Positions 9,743-21,000 of a DNA stretch of 24,814 bases are shown here, in pieces; position 1 is the stretch's first letter; each line of letters starts with the position of its first letter. The notes under the pieces are model-generated. The model saw only the letters and a program-made list of their open reading frames with translations. It did no database searches and was not told the DNA's origin. The stretch lies in the NCBI GenBank assembly GCA_905182995.1, contig CAJJDP010000136.1, positions 6,121 to 30,934 of the forward strand, read 5' to 3'. Made by a program: the position numbers and the translations under genes. The DNA is from Paramecium octaurelia (lineage: Eukaryota > Ciliophora > Oligohymenophorea > Peniculida > Parameciidae).

Positions 9743-11394
9743 TCATTTATAGAAGATCTCATATGATGAATATTTTTTAAATTTATTATCCCAAACTACT
9801 AAATATTAGCCATTATTGGTCATCGTTCCATAAATCTCTGTTGTTAAAAACTTTAATGATGCAACAATATTAAATGTATCGTCATTTAATTGTCTAATCA
9901 AATAAATATGTTGTTTGTGTCTTAACAATAAAACATTTCTTTCTTTGTTGTTGATTATTGGAAATAATGTACTATCATCACATTCATTATTCTCGATTAA
10001 AGTAATAGTTTTGTTTGCATTCTGTTTAAAAACTCCATTGAACAATTCAAATACCAAAATATTATTCATTTTTTTATTTACCCAAAGTAATTGTTTATCA
10101 TTTATAAAATGGATTTTCTATCCATCTTATAACATTTATTTATATTTAAACTCCAATTTTCCTAATACTCCTTTCTCCCATATAATGAATTCTCCATAAC
10201 CACTTGATGCCAAGACAGTTTCTGATTAATTAAAACTTAGCGAGTTGACTCTATTGATATGTTAATCTAAGGAGTACAAAAAAGTTAAAACATTCTTACT
10301 AAAGCCTACTTTCCAAACAATTATTTTATGATCCATTCCTCCTGATATAAGTTGATCCTCCTATTTATTTAACAAAAAACAGTTAATACTATTATTATGC
10401 TATTTGAATGGTTATGACCAATTCCAATCATTTCGATTAGTTTATTACCAACATATGATTTAGCTATTGTTATCACCAGAAATGAAATTATTTGTTTTTT
10501 TGCTATGTATTAAACACTTAATGGGATTGCTATGCTCTTTATAAGAATTAGATAATTTAAAGGTTCCTTATTCAAATTTCCAAATTTTAATCTCACAACC
10601 ATCACTTGAAATCATAATTGATCCATCTTTATTGAAAACAATTGCGCAACACCATGCATCGATTTAGGATTAATAATCAATTAAATTAAATTCAGCTTAT
10701 TTATACATCATCAATTATTCTCCTAATAACCTCTATTAATTGCAAACTTCAATCACTCCCTATTATGGCTAAAAATAATTTCTTAGTTTACTTAAATCAA
10801 TTTTTAATCTCTAATATTCTCCGACAATCCATTAATATTTCTAAAATTTTGCAATATCTATTCACATTTTTAACTTTCTTAAAATGAATTAAATAAAGCT
10901 AGTTTCTTTTCAATTTTTTTATTCCATGCATTCATATTATCAATTTATGATCTCTGGCAGAATTCTTCGAATTTATTCTTGTTAATTAGATTGTCCAATT
11001 CATTATAAAAACTATAAGTAACATTTTATTATCCAATTTATATGATATGTTTAATCCATTCATCTACGTTTCCAATTAATTAATCTAATAATTAAATAAC
11101 ATTAGATCTTAATAAATAAAGATCTTTTTAGAGTTCTTCAATTAATTTGATCCTAATCATGATGAATGTCTCGATATTTTCTTTCTTCTATTTTTGATAT
11201 TCCTATATATTCTACATGGCTTTTTTAAAACTCAATAACTGAACTTTTGAATCAAAATTTTCTAAGCATTCAGAACATAAAAGTCTTTCATTCCTCTTTA
11301 ATTTTCCATCACAAACAATCATAAGGACAGGAAGTTTATGTTTCAAAGAGCAGTGAAGGTCCTCTTCTTTTTCTATCATTCGAGATTAAATCAT
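9743..11394 (-). CDS. B-box-like / coiled-coil / WD40-repeat protein (542 aa), intact
   Basis: The minus strand reads from ATG (11394-11392) to TGA (9745-9743). With one 23-nt intron removed, coding length is 1629 nt, exactly 543 codons. Residues about 14-45 hold Cys/His spaced like a small zinc-binding B-box (LHCSLKHK, LLCSECLENFD). Residues about 60-225 are helical and Lys/Glu-rich. Residues about 235-542 carry WD40 blades such as GSIMISSDGCEIKIWKF, DQLISGGMDHKIIVWKV and LASSGYGEFIIWEK. WD40 propellers are protein-interaction platforms; the partner here is unknown. From memory this architecture, starting MIQSRMIE, is a large Paramecium paralog family. About 30 Gln codons are TAA or TAG. No in-frame TGA remains, unlike every neighbour. 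A second ATG at 11379 is a possible alternative start. Confidence 0.9.
10769..10791 (-). other. 23-nt intron of the WD40 gene
   Basis: On the minus strand it reads GTAAACTAAG...TTTTTAG, a typical Paramecium intron. It lies after codon 201. Retention gives a TGA within a few codons; removal joins IRDQKLIQ to PQQGVIEVCNQQRLLG in frame. Confidence 0.92.
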
Positions 11395-11708
11395 TTTTAA
11401 TAACTAAATATTAAAATAAGTTAGCTAAATTAATTAAAGCAGAACAAAATATCTCAAATTAAATTCTATTTAGAAAAGATACACTAAATCATCTAGTTAG
11501 GTAAACCTTACTGCAAGTGCATTATTAAGATAAGAATCAAAATTTGAATAGGAAAGAATGTATCAATGATAAAGTTAGTTCCTGAGAAAGAATTATTTTT
11601 TCTATATCCAAAGATTAGTCTATACGTATAATTTCCAAAGAAGTATCAAAATGTTTAGGAACTTTTCAATATTTTATGTTTTGTCCAAAACACTATATCG
11701 TCAGTTGA
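11395..11708. other. Upstream region of the WD40 gene
   Basis: AT-rich, with no supported gene. A perfect short inverted repeat GTTTTG-TC-CAAAAC sits at about 11679-11692. It should contain the WD40 promoter, but no motif could be assigned. Confidence 0.4.
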
Positions 11709-12480
11709 TCAGTTTTGGCTTTCTAAATTCCATATAGATAACACATAAAATTTAATATCATCCATAGTTGAACCAAATACTATTGTAATTTGATACTTTC
11801 TAAATTGGTAATTACGGGTTTTAAGTAGAAAATTAAATTTGCTCAAAAGAATAAGGAACCCTATAGTATTATCTGGAACATAAAAAATGGTATCACATAA
11901 AATAAGCTCATTAAACATATACTTATTGGCCTTAGTGTAACTAGTATGTTTATTTTGTTGTCTGGTAATCCAGTTGAGCGTTTGGAGGTCTTGGATACGA
12001 TGTAATGCTAATTTAATCTAAAATACATAAATTTAAATTTTCCACAAAATGTCATAATCTATTTGGATCTTCAGAAATAGTAACAGTAACAATTATACCA
12101 ATTGTGAGTAACAATTATACCAATTTTGGATAAACTAAAGATCCTTGATATTATTGAAGTTGTTATAGGATATGAATGTATGCCAAAATTTGGGAAGTTA
12201 CTATTTTATAATATCAATACCGACTTAATAACTAATTTATCAGGATTGATTTCATAAGTTGGCATGGCAGTAGTGTTATTTATTTTATCCAAGATGTATT
12301 TATGGCTTTGTTTTAAAAACAAGTATCATAGAATCAGGGCCTGCATCTAAAATTATAAAAGTCGTATCTTTCACAATAGATTGCTTCTTTGGTACATAAA
12401 CTTAATGCATTGAGGTTTGGGATTAATAAAATATGGACATCAAATCTAAATTAAAATACAATAATTAATTGAAGCATATA
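11709..12480 (-). pseudogene. Unrecognised minus-strand coding, probably decayed
   Basis: Several protein-like stretches line up on the minus strand in changing phases. From 5' to 3' they include FIILDAGPDSMILVFKTKPQ (about 12350), AMPTYEINPDKLVIKSVLIL (about 12270-12210), VTVTISEDPN once the 22-bp tandem duplication is discounted (about 12090), SYPRPPNAQLDYQTTK (about 11970), and a 69-codon frame at 11709-11918 containing YQITIVFGSTMDDIKFYVLS. The strand and order agree, which supports a real ancestral gene, but the frames are broken by TGAs, shifts and the duplication, and no good short intron explains them. I do not recognise the family. It is divergent from the coding at 12804. Confidence 0.38.
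12085..12125. repeat. Two-copy 22-bp tandem duplication
   Basis: AGTAACAATTATACCAATT occurs at 12085-12103 and 12107-12125, a period of 22 bp. In the minus-strand coding relic, discounting one copy joins FSLSKIGIIVT to VTISEDPN. Confidence 0.88.
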
Positions 12481-12803
12481 TATCTCTTTCAATAATTTAA
12501 CCATCTAAAATGAATAGATATAAAATATACAAAGTAAAAAAATATTTAATTTTTATGTATTATTGCATAAAAGGGAAAAAATTAAGTATTGATAAAAAAT
12601 TTATAATTATGGAATAAGTCTTTATTAAACAAATTATATATTAACCTTATAGCTTCTTTACATTTTACAAACTTAAAGAAATTTACAATTAATTAATCAA
12701 ATTCTAAAGTGAGAGAATACAAAAAATTGCAAATAGGCTTATAAATAATTCATATTATTGATAAACCCCAATTCAAAGGAGTCAAGAATAACACTTAGAA
12801 CAA

Positions 12804-13563
12804 ATGAAAAAATCCCTTAGTTTCTAAATCTAAATATTACATATCTAAGTGCACAATAATCTCTCATTGATGGATAAATTACTTGAACTAAATAGGCTTT
12901 ACCTCATAACTTATACTGAAAATTTAACCTATATAATCTAATTCATTAAGGAAAAGCAATTCTTCATTTCTATATTCATTAAAATAATTAACTTTTATTT
13001 CAAAGAGGGATTAATAGTGAACAATTATGCCCCCATTCTATTTACAATTTATTAATTTTTATTTGTTTAGATCAATAGTTAAATGTCTGTTTGTAGAATC
13101 TACACTTAAATAACCTGAACCTCCTCTCTCTATTAGGTTACTATAAACAGAATCTATGTTTATGTACTTTAATTTGATAACCAAGCTTTGAGTTTAATTA
13201 TGAAAATAGAAATGGTAAAAGGAATCATTTCTTAAAAACTTTATCTATAAAACTAAAATTAGAAGTTAGGATATAAATTCCCTAATTTAATATTGTAAAG
13301 TCTGATAAAATTATTGAGTTCATTTCTTTTTTGATTATATGAATCTTAATATAATTGTTACCATAAAGTTTATGATAAAACTGAAGAATTCATTCATATT
13401 AAATAAGAAATTTCAACCAAAGTATCAGCAAGAGAAAAAAATGGATTAGTTAAACTATTTTGGCATTTTGATAACAATTTATATGATGAATTTACACAAA
13501 ACTGTTTAATGAACATACATGTAATAAATTAGTTTAAGAGTCAAGTGATTCATCAATTTATTA
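12804..13563 (+). CDS. Unrecognised ORF, truncated by the assembly gap, with two TGA codons
   Basis: One phase stays open with the ciliate code from ATG 12804 to the gap edge (253 codons), apart from TGA at 13116 and 13332. Its first part is hydrophobic and Leu/Ile-rich (FISIFIKIINFYFKEG), so it may have membrane segments. The last 70 codons look strongly coding: KVYDKTEEFIHIKQEIS and REKNGLVKLFWHFDNNLYDE. No GT...AG pair of normal length removes either TGA in frame. It could be a pseudogene, a gene with unrecognised introns or germline inserts, or two unrelated pieces. The C-terminus is lost in the Ns. I do not recognise the family. Confidence 0.35.
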
Positions 13564-14317
13564 NNNNNNNNNNNNNNNNNNNNNNNNNNNNNNNNNNNNN
13601 NNNNNNNNNNNNNNNNNNNNNNNNNNNNNNNNNNNNNNNNNNNNNNNNNNNNNNNNNNNNNNNNNNNNNNNNNNNNNNNNNNNNNNNNNNNNNNNNNNNN
13701 NNNNNNNNNNNNNNNNNNNNNNNNNNNNNNNNNNNNNNNNNNNNNNNNNNNNNNNNNNNNNNNNNNNNNNNNNNNNNNNNNNNNNNNNNNNNNNNNNNNN
13801 NNNNNNNNNNNNNNNNNNNNNNNNNNNNNNNNNNNNNNNNNNNNNNNNNNNNNNNNNNNNNNNNNNNNNNNNNNNNNNNNNNNNNNNNNNNNNNNNNNNN
13901 NNNNNNNNNNNNNNNNNNNNNNNNNNNNNNNNNNNNNNNNNNNNNNNNNNNNNNNNNNNNNNNNNNNNNNNNNNNNNNNNNNNNNNNNNNNNNNNNNNNN
14001 NNNNNNNNNNNNNNNNNNNNNNNNNNNNNNNNNNNNNNNNNNNNNNNNNNNNNNNNNNNNNNNNNNNNNNNNNNNNNNNNNNNNNNNNNNNNNNNNNNNN
14101 NNNNNNNNNNNNNNNNNNNNNNNNNNNNNNNNNNNNNNNNNNNNNNNNNNNNNNNNNNNNNNNNNNNNNNNNNNNNNNNNNNNNNNNNNNNNNNNNNNNN
14201 NNNNNNNNNNNNNNNNNNNNNNNNNNNNNNNNNNNNNNNNNNNNNNNNNNNNNNNNNNNNNNNNNNNNNNNNNNNNNNNNNNNNNNNNNNNNNNNNNNNN
14301 NNNNNNNNNNNNNNNNN
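13564..14317. other. Assembly gap of 754 Ns
   Basis: Unsequenced. Any reading frame across it is meaningless. It separates the truncated ORF on the left from a telomere-like contig edge on the right. Confidence 0.98.
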
Positions 14318-14330
14318 ACCCCAAACCCAA
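14318..14330. other. Telomere-like C4A3C3A2 run at the contig edge
   Basis: The first bases after the gap are ACCCCAAACCCAA. Paramecium telomeres mix C4A2 and C3A3 units with the C-rich strand at the left end of a chromosome, and this is the orientation seen. It is only about 12 bases and one A longer than a canonical C4A2 unit, so chance is possible. Confidence 0.3.
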
Positions 14331-14623
14331 TTCAAAATTTTTATTACCTTCATTTACATTGTAGTAATATTAATTATATTTTGCTGATGAAATCAGGTAT
14401 ATCAACAAAATCTTCTAATATATGTCATTCCATCGAGGTAATTTTGAGGAGATCTAACCAAGCTATCGGATACAAATTTGAGCAGATTTTAGGTGGAACT
14501 TTGGTTAAAAGAAGAAGAATCTTGAGTAAGAGAGCACAACATAAAGGAATATGGATATTAAAATCTAATTAGGTAATATCCTAAGAAACTAATTTAACTA
14601 TCAATTAAGAATATAACATATGA
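14318..14623 (+). CDS. Unrecognised partial ORF running out of the gap
   Basis: One plus-strand phase is open from the gap edge to TGA 14621; the first ATG inside it is at 14387. It encodes a basic stretch, FEQILGGTLVKRRRILSKRA then QHKGIWILKSN, which looks like real protein. The N-terminus, if it continues, lies in the gap, so this could be the 3' end of the ORF that enters the gap at 13563. The phase cannot be checked. No family recognised. Confidence 0.35.
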
Positions 14624-15234
14624 GACTTAGAGAAGTAAGAAGTAGAAAGAATTATTAAGAATGAAAGCTATCCTAAAATAATAATGTTTAGAAAATAAAC
14701 ATGATAAGGTAAGGCCTATTATAAAAGAACTTAGGTTGAAAATTATGATAAAAATAAATCATAGCTTGAAATTGCTGTTGCTATTTTATTCTTGTATCAG
14801 TCACGCAGTTCAAAATATGAATTTAATTTTAAATTGTTTAATTAAAAACAAAAATTAAATTGAGCCATTTAATTGAGGTATATTAAATCTACAGATGTAA
14901 ACTTCCTCATCTTATTACTACATATCATTTGGTATTTTTATGAAATTTTAGCAAAGAAAAACTCATAATTTGATATTTTTCAAAAAATAAATAAATAATA
15001 TTAATTAATATGACTCTAATTAAAATGAAACTACACAAAGATAAATGAGACAATGATATTATTTATCTAGTTGATTTCTCATTTTTTCAAATTAAATCAT
15101 GGATTTGATTCTTATTTTGAAATTTGTTTTAAATTCTAAAGAATTATATGTTTTGAAAAAGTATTAGTGTCTTTATTTAGATGAAAAATATTGGCAACAA
15201 AAAGTTAATAAATTATTTTTAGAAATATTTATAA
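14624..15234. other. AT-rich stretch upstream of the giant surface-protein gene
   Basis: No supported gene. One plus-strand phase (about 14610-14876) stays open and contains KHDKVRPIIKELRLKIMIKI, but it may be chance. The promoter of the downstream gene should be here; no motif is assignable. Confidence 0.4.
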
Positions 15235-16760
15235 ATGACAAAAGTGCTATATCTGTCCTTTTTACTTCGAACTGTACTAACAGACTATATATTTTTGTTG
15301 AAATCTTCATAGCCATTCATTCAAACAGAATTTTCAATTTTAGGAGAAAAATATCAAGATGAATCAATATACAGACAAGGCGCTTGGTTTCAATACCTAC
15401 CCTTAACTTCCACCATTTACTCTTAATCTATTGGGATGATAGACAGCAATTGTTATCATTTATTTAGTTCTGTAGAAAAACAATCGTAAAGCTTGAACTC
15501 GTTATATTACGATTGCTTAGATCTTGAGTAAATGACAATAACGAAATATATCAAATTTATTGGTAACGATGCTTAACAATATAGTTTTGAAATAAATATC
15601 AATGTTCTCGAATATGAAAACCAATGGTATTATTTTGAATTTATATTATTTCTTTTCAGCAACAGATCTTAACTCATAATTATTAAGAATGAAGAAGTCT
15701 TGAAAAATGATATTGTAAATGTTTTACCATTTAAAGATGAAAGAATAATTTAATAAATTGGAGGTGATTTAGTGGTTGTAAATTCAAAAATAGTCAATAT
15801 TGGTATTGGAGATAAATTTGCTATATTTCCAGGTAAAATTGTGCCAATTTCTTACAATGATACCATTATGGATTTTGTCTCATGTGCAATTGAATTAATT
15901 AAGTTTGATAAAGCTTGTATATGCTAAAACAATCCAACGAGTAATTTACAAAACCAAGATTATGTTTATCTAAATACTTCAATATATACATCCAAATTAA
16001 AGAATTGCAATTATTTTACATTTACAGGATGGTTTAAGATTAATGAAATAATTCAAAATGACAAAGAAATGACATTTTAATTTATTAAATTAACTTCAAA
16101 CATGTAAAATCGTTAATTTTAAAACTAAAATATATCTCCTTTATAATTATATTATAAGCTTACATAAGATGAAAATAAAATAATAATCACAACTTATAGT
16201 TACACGTACCCATCAGTTACTTTAGACTTTACAAACGATCCTTTTCTAATAAGGAAAGAATTTTAGATTTTGAATAATATCCAATTATGGCATCTATTAT
16301 ACTTAACACTAGATGAAAGTAAGTTGGATTTCAATATTAAATTTTTTGAGAATAGGGAAATTTATGAGTACAAGACATAAATTATAGTTAAGCATTTTCA
16401 TTAAATCTATTTTAAGCTCTTTTTAGGTAATTTGTAAAAATCCACCACAAATTATCTAAATATTATGAGTAGGAATCTCCATTTTTTTAATTGTGATCAA
16501 AACTTTTAATAGCAAAATTGTCATAAAAGTTGTGATGAATGTGATGGTCCTACTAATCAAAATTGTTTATCTTGTTCGATAGAATCATAAAGAATCTACT
16601 TTCGAGAATATCAATAATGTTTATGTCCTTTTAATACTATTGACTACAATGATGAATGTTTAAGCTATGCTTACTTTGGCTTTTAGTTAAATTCAAATGC
16701 AGAATAAGATGACGGATGTAAGTATGGACAATTTGAACTTAATGGCATATGCTATTAATG

Positions 16761-16785
16761 GTAATTTTATTAATTATAATCCAAG
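16761..16785 (+). other. 25-nt intron of the surface-protein gene (non-consensus 3' end)
   Basis: GTAATTTTATT...ATCCAAG. Removal joins GICYQ to CPGQQNSQTIACLECV in the frame that continues for 400 codons. It ends AAG rather than the usual TAG, so a simple frameshift is the alternative. Confidence 0.6.
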
Positions 16786-18064
16786 CCCAGGGTAATAAAA
16801 TTCATAAACTATAGCCTGTTTAGAATGTGTTTTGAATCCAAAAGATTGGATTAGCAATCCTTATTGCGATATATTTTTATACTTAGATCAAAATGGAAGG
16901 ACATCTTAGTTCTAAAAAGAAAGTTTTCAGTCTATACATAGGCATTATTTCACATTTAATGGTATAGATCTTGAATTATGTCGGAAATGTTAAGAATCAA
17001 GCCTTACAAATTAGGAGAATATATACTAAGATTTAGCTATTAAATAGGAATCGTTTAAATCATTTTGTTTTTCAGAAAGTTATGTGTAATAATGTTACGA
17101 CTGCAGCATTGAAAAGTGTAATTTGTGCGCTCTTTTAATCACAGGTTAGATTTGTCTTCAATGCTCATCATACTCTATATTGGTAGATGGTTATTGTACC
17201 GGGATTTATGTAGGTGACTTTTAAGTAAATGATTGTTTATCACCTTATTATATATCATCATCTAAAGAATGTAAAAAGTGCCTTATTGACAATTGTATTT
17301 ATTGTTTTGAATTCGTCGTAGATAACTTGAAACTAGCAACACTTTATTTTGACTTCAAAGAATTCAATGGGGATGATAATTTTTAAGTGGGATGTGCTAT
17401 GTGTAATGATGGATATGTTTTTGATTTTAGAATCGGATTGTGTCTAAAATAAACTCCTAAAATAGATACTTGTCTTAGAAGTTACATTAATTTAGAGGGA
17501 ATAGAACTATGTACATTATCTTCAAAGTAGGATTTCTCAGTTGCAAGAGAAATAATCGATTGCGAATAATTCATTTCCAATTGCTTGTAATGTTTTCTTA
17601 CTGTTCAGTCAATCTTAAGATGTATTCTATGCAAAGAAGGTTACACTACTTCAACGTCTGAAGTCAATGGTTAATGCAATCTAAGCTTAAGGCCCTATTA
17701 ATTAATAAGCATAGAAGGAAATGTTTATTCAATGGATGCATGGGTGTAAAGAATTTAGAGTTTTATGGGATCCTTTTTGCCAAATTCATATTATTATCCA
17801 ATATCTGAATGGAGTTTTTAAAGTGATGAAATTGCAATCTCTTGCAAGGAAAGATATTAGTTGATTTTATTTAAATATTGTCTTTAATATTGTAATTCAA
17901 GCTGTTAAGATTGCAAAGTGAATTCTGCAGAAAATGGATACTTTTGTAATAAATGTCCATTAGATTATTTTAAGCAGAATTAAAGAGTATAAGTAAATGG
18001 AATTTGTTAGTCATGCTCACTTCTTTGTACTTACTGTTAATCTAGAGATAATAATGAAATTAAT

Positions 18065-18090
18065 GTAATTTATTTATAAATCGTATTTAG
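18065..18090 (+). other. 26-nt intron of the surface-protein gene
   Basis: GTAATTTATTTA...GTATTTAG, placed exactly between codons 935 and 936. It marks the border between the Cys-rich part and the beta-helix-like part, and removal keeps the frame open for a further 299 codons. Confidence 0.88.
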
Positions 18091-21000
18091 CAAATTTCTA
18101 CTTATTTTATTTCAAGTTAAGATACTGAATTATTTTCAAAAAAGTGCTATTTCCCTACTTAAGATCCAAATATTATCCTTTTACCTAAATAATTAATTCC
18201 TATATTTTGTTTAGATAAATACTGCCAGAATACTTTAATTTACGATTATTACAGTGAAGATTGTGTTCATGATTAAATCATAACATCTAATTTACTCAAT
18301 TAAGCAACTATAAAATACTTAAATTATGTTGGAGTCCTTAAAATTATTATACAAATTGAAATTTCAACAACCATTTAAATATGTGAGAATGGAATTTGGA
18401 TTGATAGCAGATTATTAAAATAAAATGTATTTTCTTTCTAAGAAACTGATTTAATTATTAATGGTAATAACATAGTCTATGGGAATGTTATTAATTATGA
18501 AATCAAAAATTTTGATTCAATTGTTTTGTCTAATTTAACTATTATTTTATAAAACTATTCATTCAACTTTGGCAATACTAAGGTGAAACTTACAATGAAG
18601 AATATTATATTTATTGGAAAAGAGATGGATTAAAATGCGCCACTTTTATATTCAAAATACTTAAGTAGCATTGAATTAGTAAACATCACCATTAGAAATG
18701 TAACTTTTTCTGAAGCTTCATTCATCCAATTAGATACCTTATAATTTTCAGGTTATATGCGTATTGAATAGCTCCTAATCTAAGATTCGTACTTTTTCAA
18801 TTCTAATTTCATTTTGATTCTGAACAGTTAATTGTCTATGTAAATTAAAAAATTAGTAATTGAAAATTGCACACTAATGAATTCATCTATCATTAATATA
18901 AGGTAAAATCTATTCTTTAACAATCTTAATCACTTATCTACATTCATCATGAAAAATTGTAATCTACAATAATCAAATTTTTATATGTGATTGGGTAAGA
19001 GAAGTTAGAATTTGTAAACCTATATATTTATAAAAATACTTTAAAAAATTCAAGTTTTTTTATAAGCAATTATAATACTTCAATAATTGAAGCAGTAATT
19101 GAGGACAATAGTTTAAACCACTCAAGTTTAATAATAACAAGTGGAATAAATATAACAGGCTATTTTGAATTTTTTATGGATTAACTCAATTTGTTAGATA
19201 TAATTTTAGATAATTCAAATATATTTAAAATCTCTACCAACTCTCTTTTCCAAAATTTGATAATATAAATGAGCAATCTAATTATTTTTAACCTTTAAAG
19301 ACTAGATAGTCGCAACTATTCTAATTATATATTTTAAATAAGTCATTGTTTTTTATGCAGTATAAATTAAATTGAAATAAGGAATACCAACAACATTACA
19401 GCGCAATTTTTTTTTGAAAGTGACAATATTGTAATTGAAAATTTTAGGTTTTACTAAGATACCAAAAAACATTAAGTTCATTATTCTTAGTTATGCTGAC
19501 AATCGAAACTTTTATAAAATCAGCTTATTTATATTCAAGGGCTTAGTTATTTGAAATTACAAAATGGAGAGATAATTGACTGCCAATTGGTTGATTCAAC
19601 AATAATAGAAATTATCTCAACATTGTCAGATTAAACAAATAGTATAGATATTGTTGAAATAAGAGACATTATTTTTAAAAGGAAAATTATAGAATAGAAT
19701 CAATAAAGCATGCTATCATTAATAAGCATATATTCAGAAAATTAATAGTTAATCGCAATCTAGAATTGTTAATTTGTTAATAATTTTTTCCATTAATATG
19801 CAGATGATCCTAATGAGAATTCCGCTGGTTTAATTTATATTCATTCTTCATAAGGTTAAATAGATATAGATAATCTATTATGTCTAGAAAATGCTATAAC
19901 GAACTCATCCAGCTCTTTTATATACATAATCTCAGAATCAATCTACTTTAATAACTACATAATTAATAATCATAACATAACCAATTAGAAATTATGGAGT
20001 TAATTTTATGAATTAGAAATTGATTAACAATATGATTAATAATAAATGAATCTAATTATATAATAGATTTATCCAATACATGCTAAAGGGGGTGCTGCTA
20101 AAATAATTACTAATTAATTTGTGTGTACGAATTCAATTTTTCAAAACATATTGACTTAAACTAGTGCAATTTTTGATATTAAAACCAAAGGTTTGGGTGT
20201 TGTTAAATTAAATAACGTTTCAAGCAATCTAATATTAAGCACTTAAAGAGACAGCAACGATAATTTTGGATGTATTAACATTAATTCTTAAAACAGTAAA
20301 TTAGATTTAGAAATATCAAATTCAAATTTTACAAAAGTAGAAAATGGAATGAGCTCAGCAATACTTAGTGTCAAACCATCATAAAGAGAAACTACAATAT
20401 AACTTAGATAAATACAGATAATAAATTGTTTTTCCTTTTTAAACTAAATATTTTAAATAGAGTTCTCAAATTACAACGATCAAAAGTTAAATCAATTATC
20501 AATTAGAAATATGAATATTATCTTCGATGAAGTAGAATGGATAATTTATTTATCAAGATTTGGATAGTTAAGTTCTCCTGAAATAGCATACATTATCGAT
20601 GATAATTCAATTATAAACATGGCTGGAGGTTTAATTTCCATCAATTCATTTGCACTTTAAGGAATTATCATATCTCCAATTTTAAAAATATTAAACGCCT
20701 AAAAATTAGAAATTAGAAATTGCTTTTTCAATGATGTGAAATCCTTCTATTCTTAGCAGCTTATTATTTTAAATCAATAATTAAATACAACAATTTTATT
20801 TAAAAAAAAGAAATTTAAAGATTTTCGATCTATTATTTTAATATTGATTAGTACTAAATCGATAAAATACCATAATTTAGAGTTATAGAATGTTAGCTTT
20901 TATAATTGTCTTAATTATCTGATTTGAATTCAATACTCATAATAAATGAAAATATTAAATAATTTTACAAATTGTCCCAAAGAGTAAACTAATTGCTTAT

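Noticed and set aside
9915..10199. 94-codon plus-strand ORF
   Set aside because: Antisense to the well-supported WD40 gene.
13506..14387. Three long ORFs of 266-280 codons across the gap
   Set aside because: They consist almost wholly of unknown residues from the Ns.
18985..19008. 22-nt GTG...TAG intron to explain the frame break
   Set aside because: Removing it leaves the downstream sequence in the wrong phase; a two-base AT gain fits better.
19797..19808. YADD tetrapeptide resembling a reverse-transcriptase box
   Set aside because: It lies in frame inside the beta-helix-like part of the surface protein with no other RT motif nearby.
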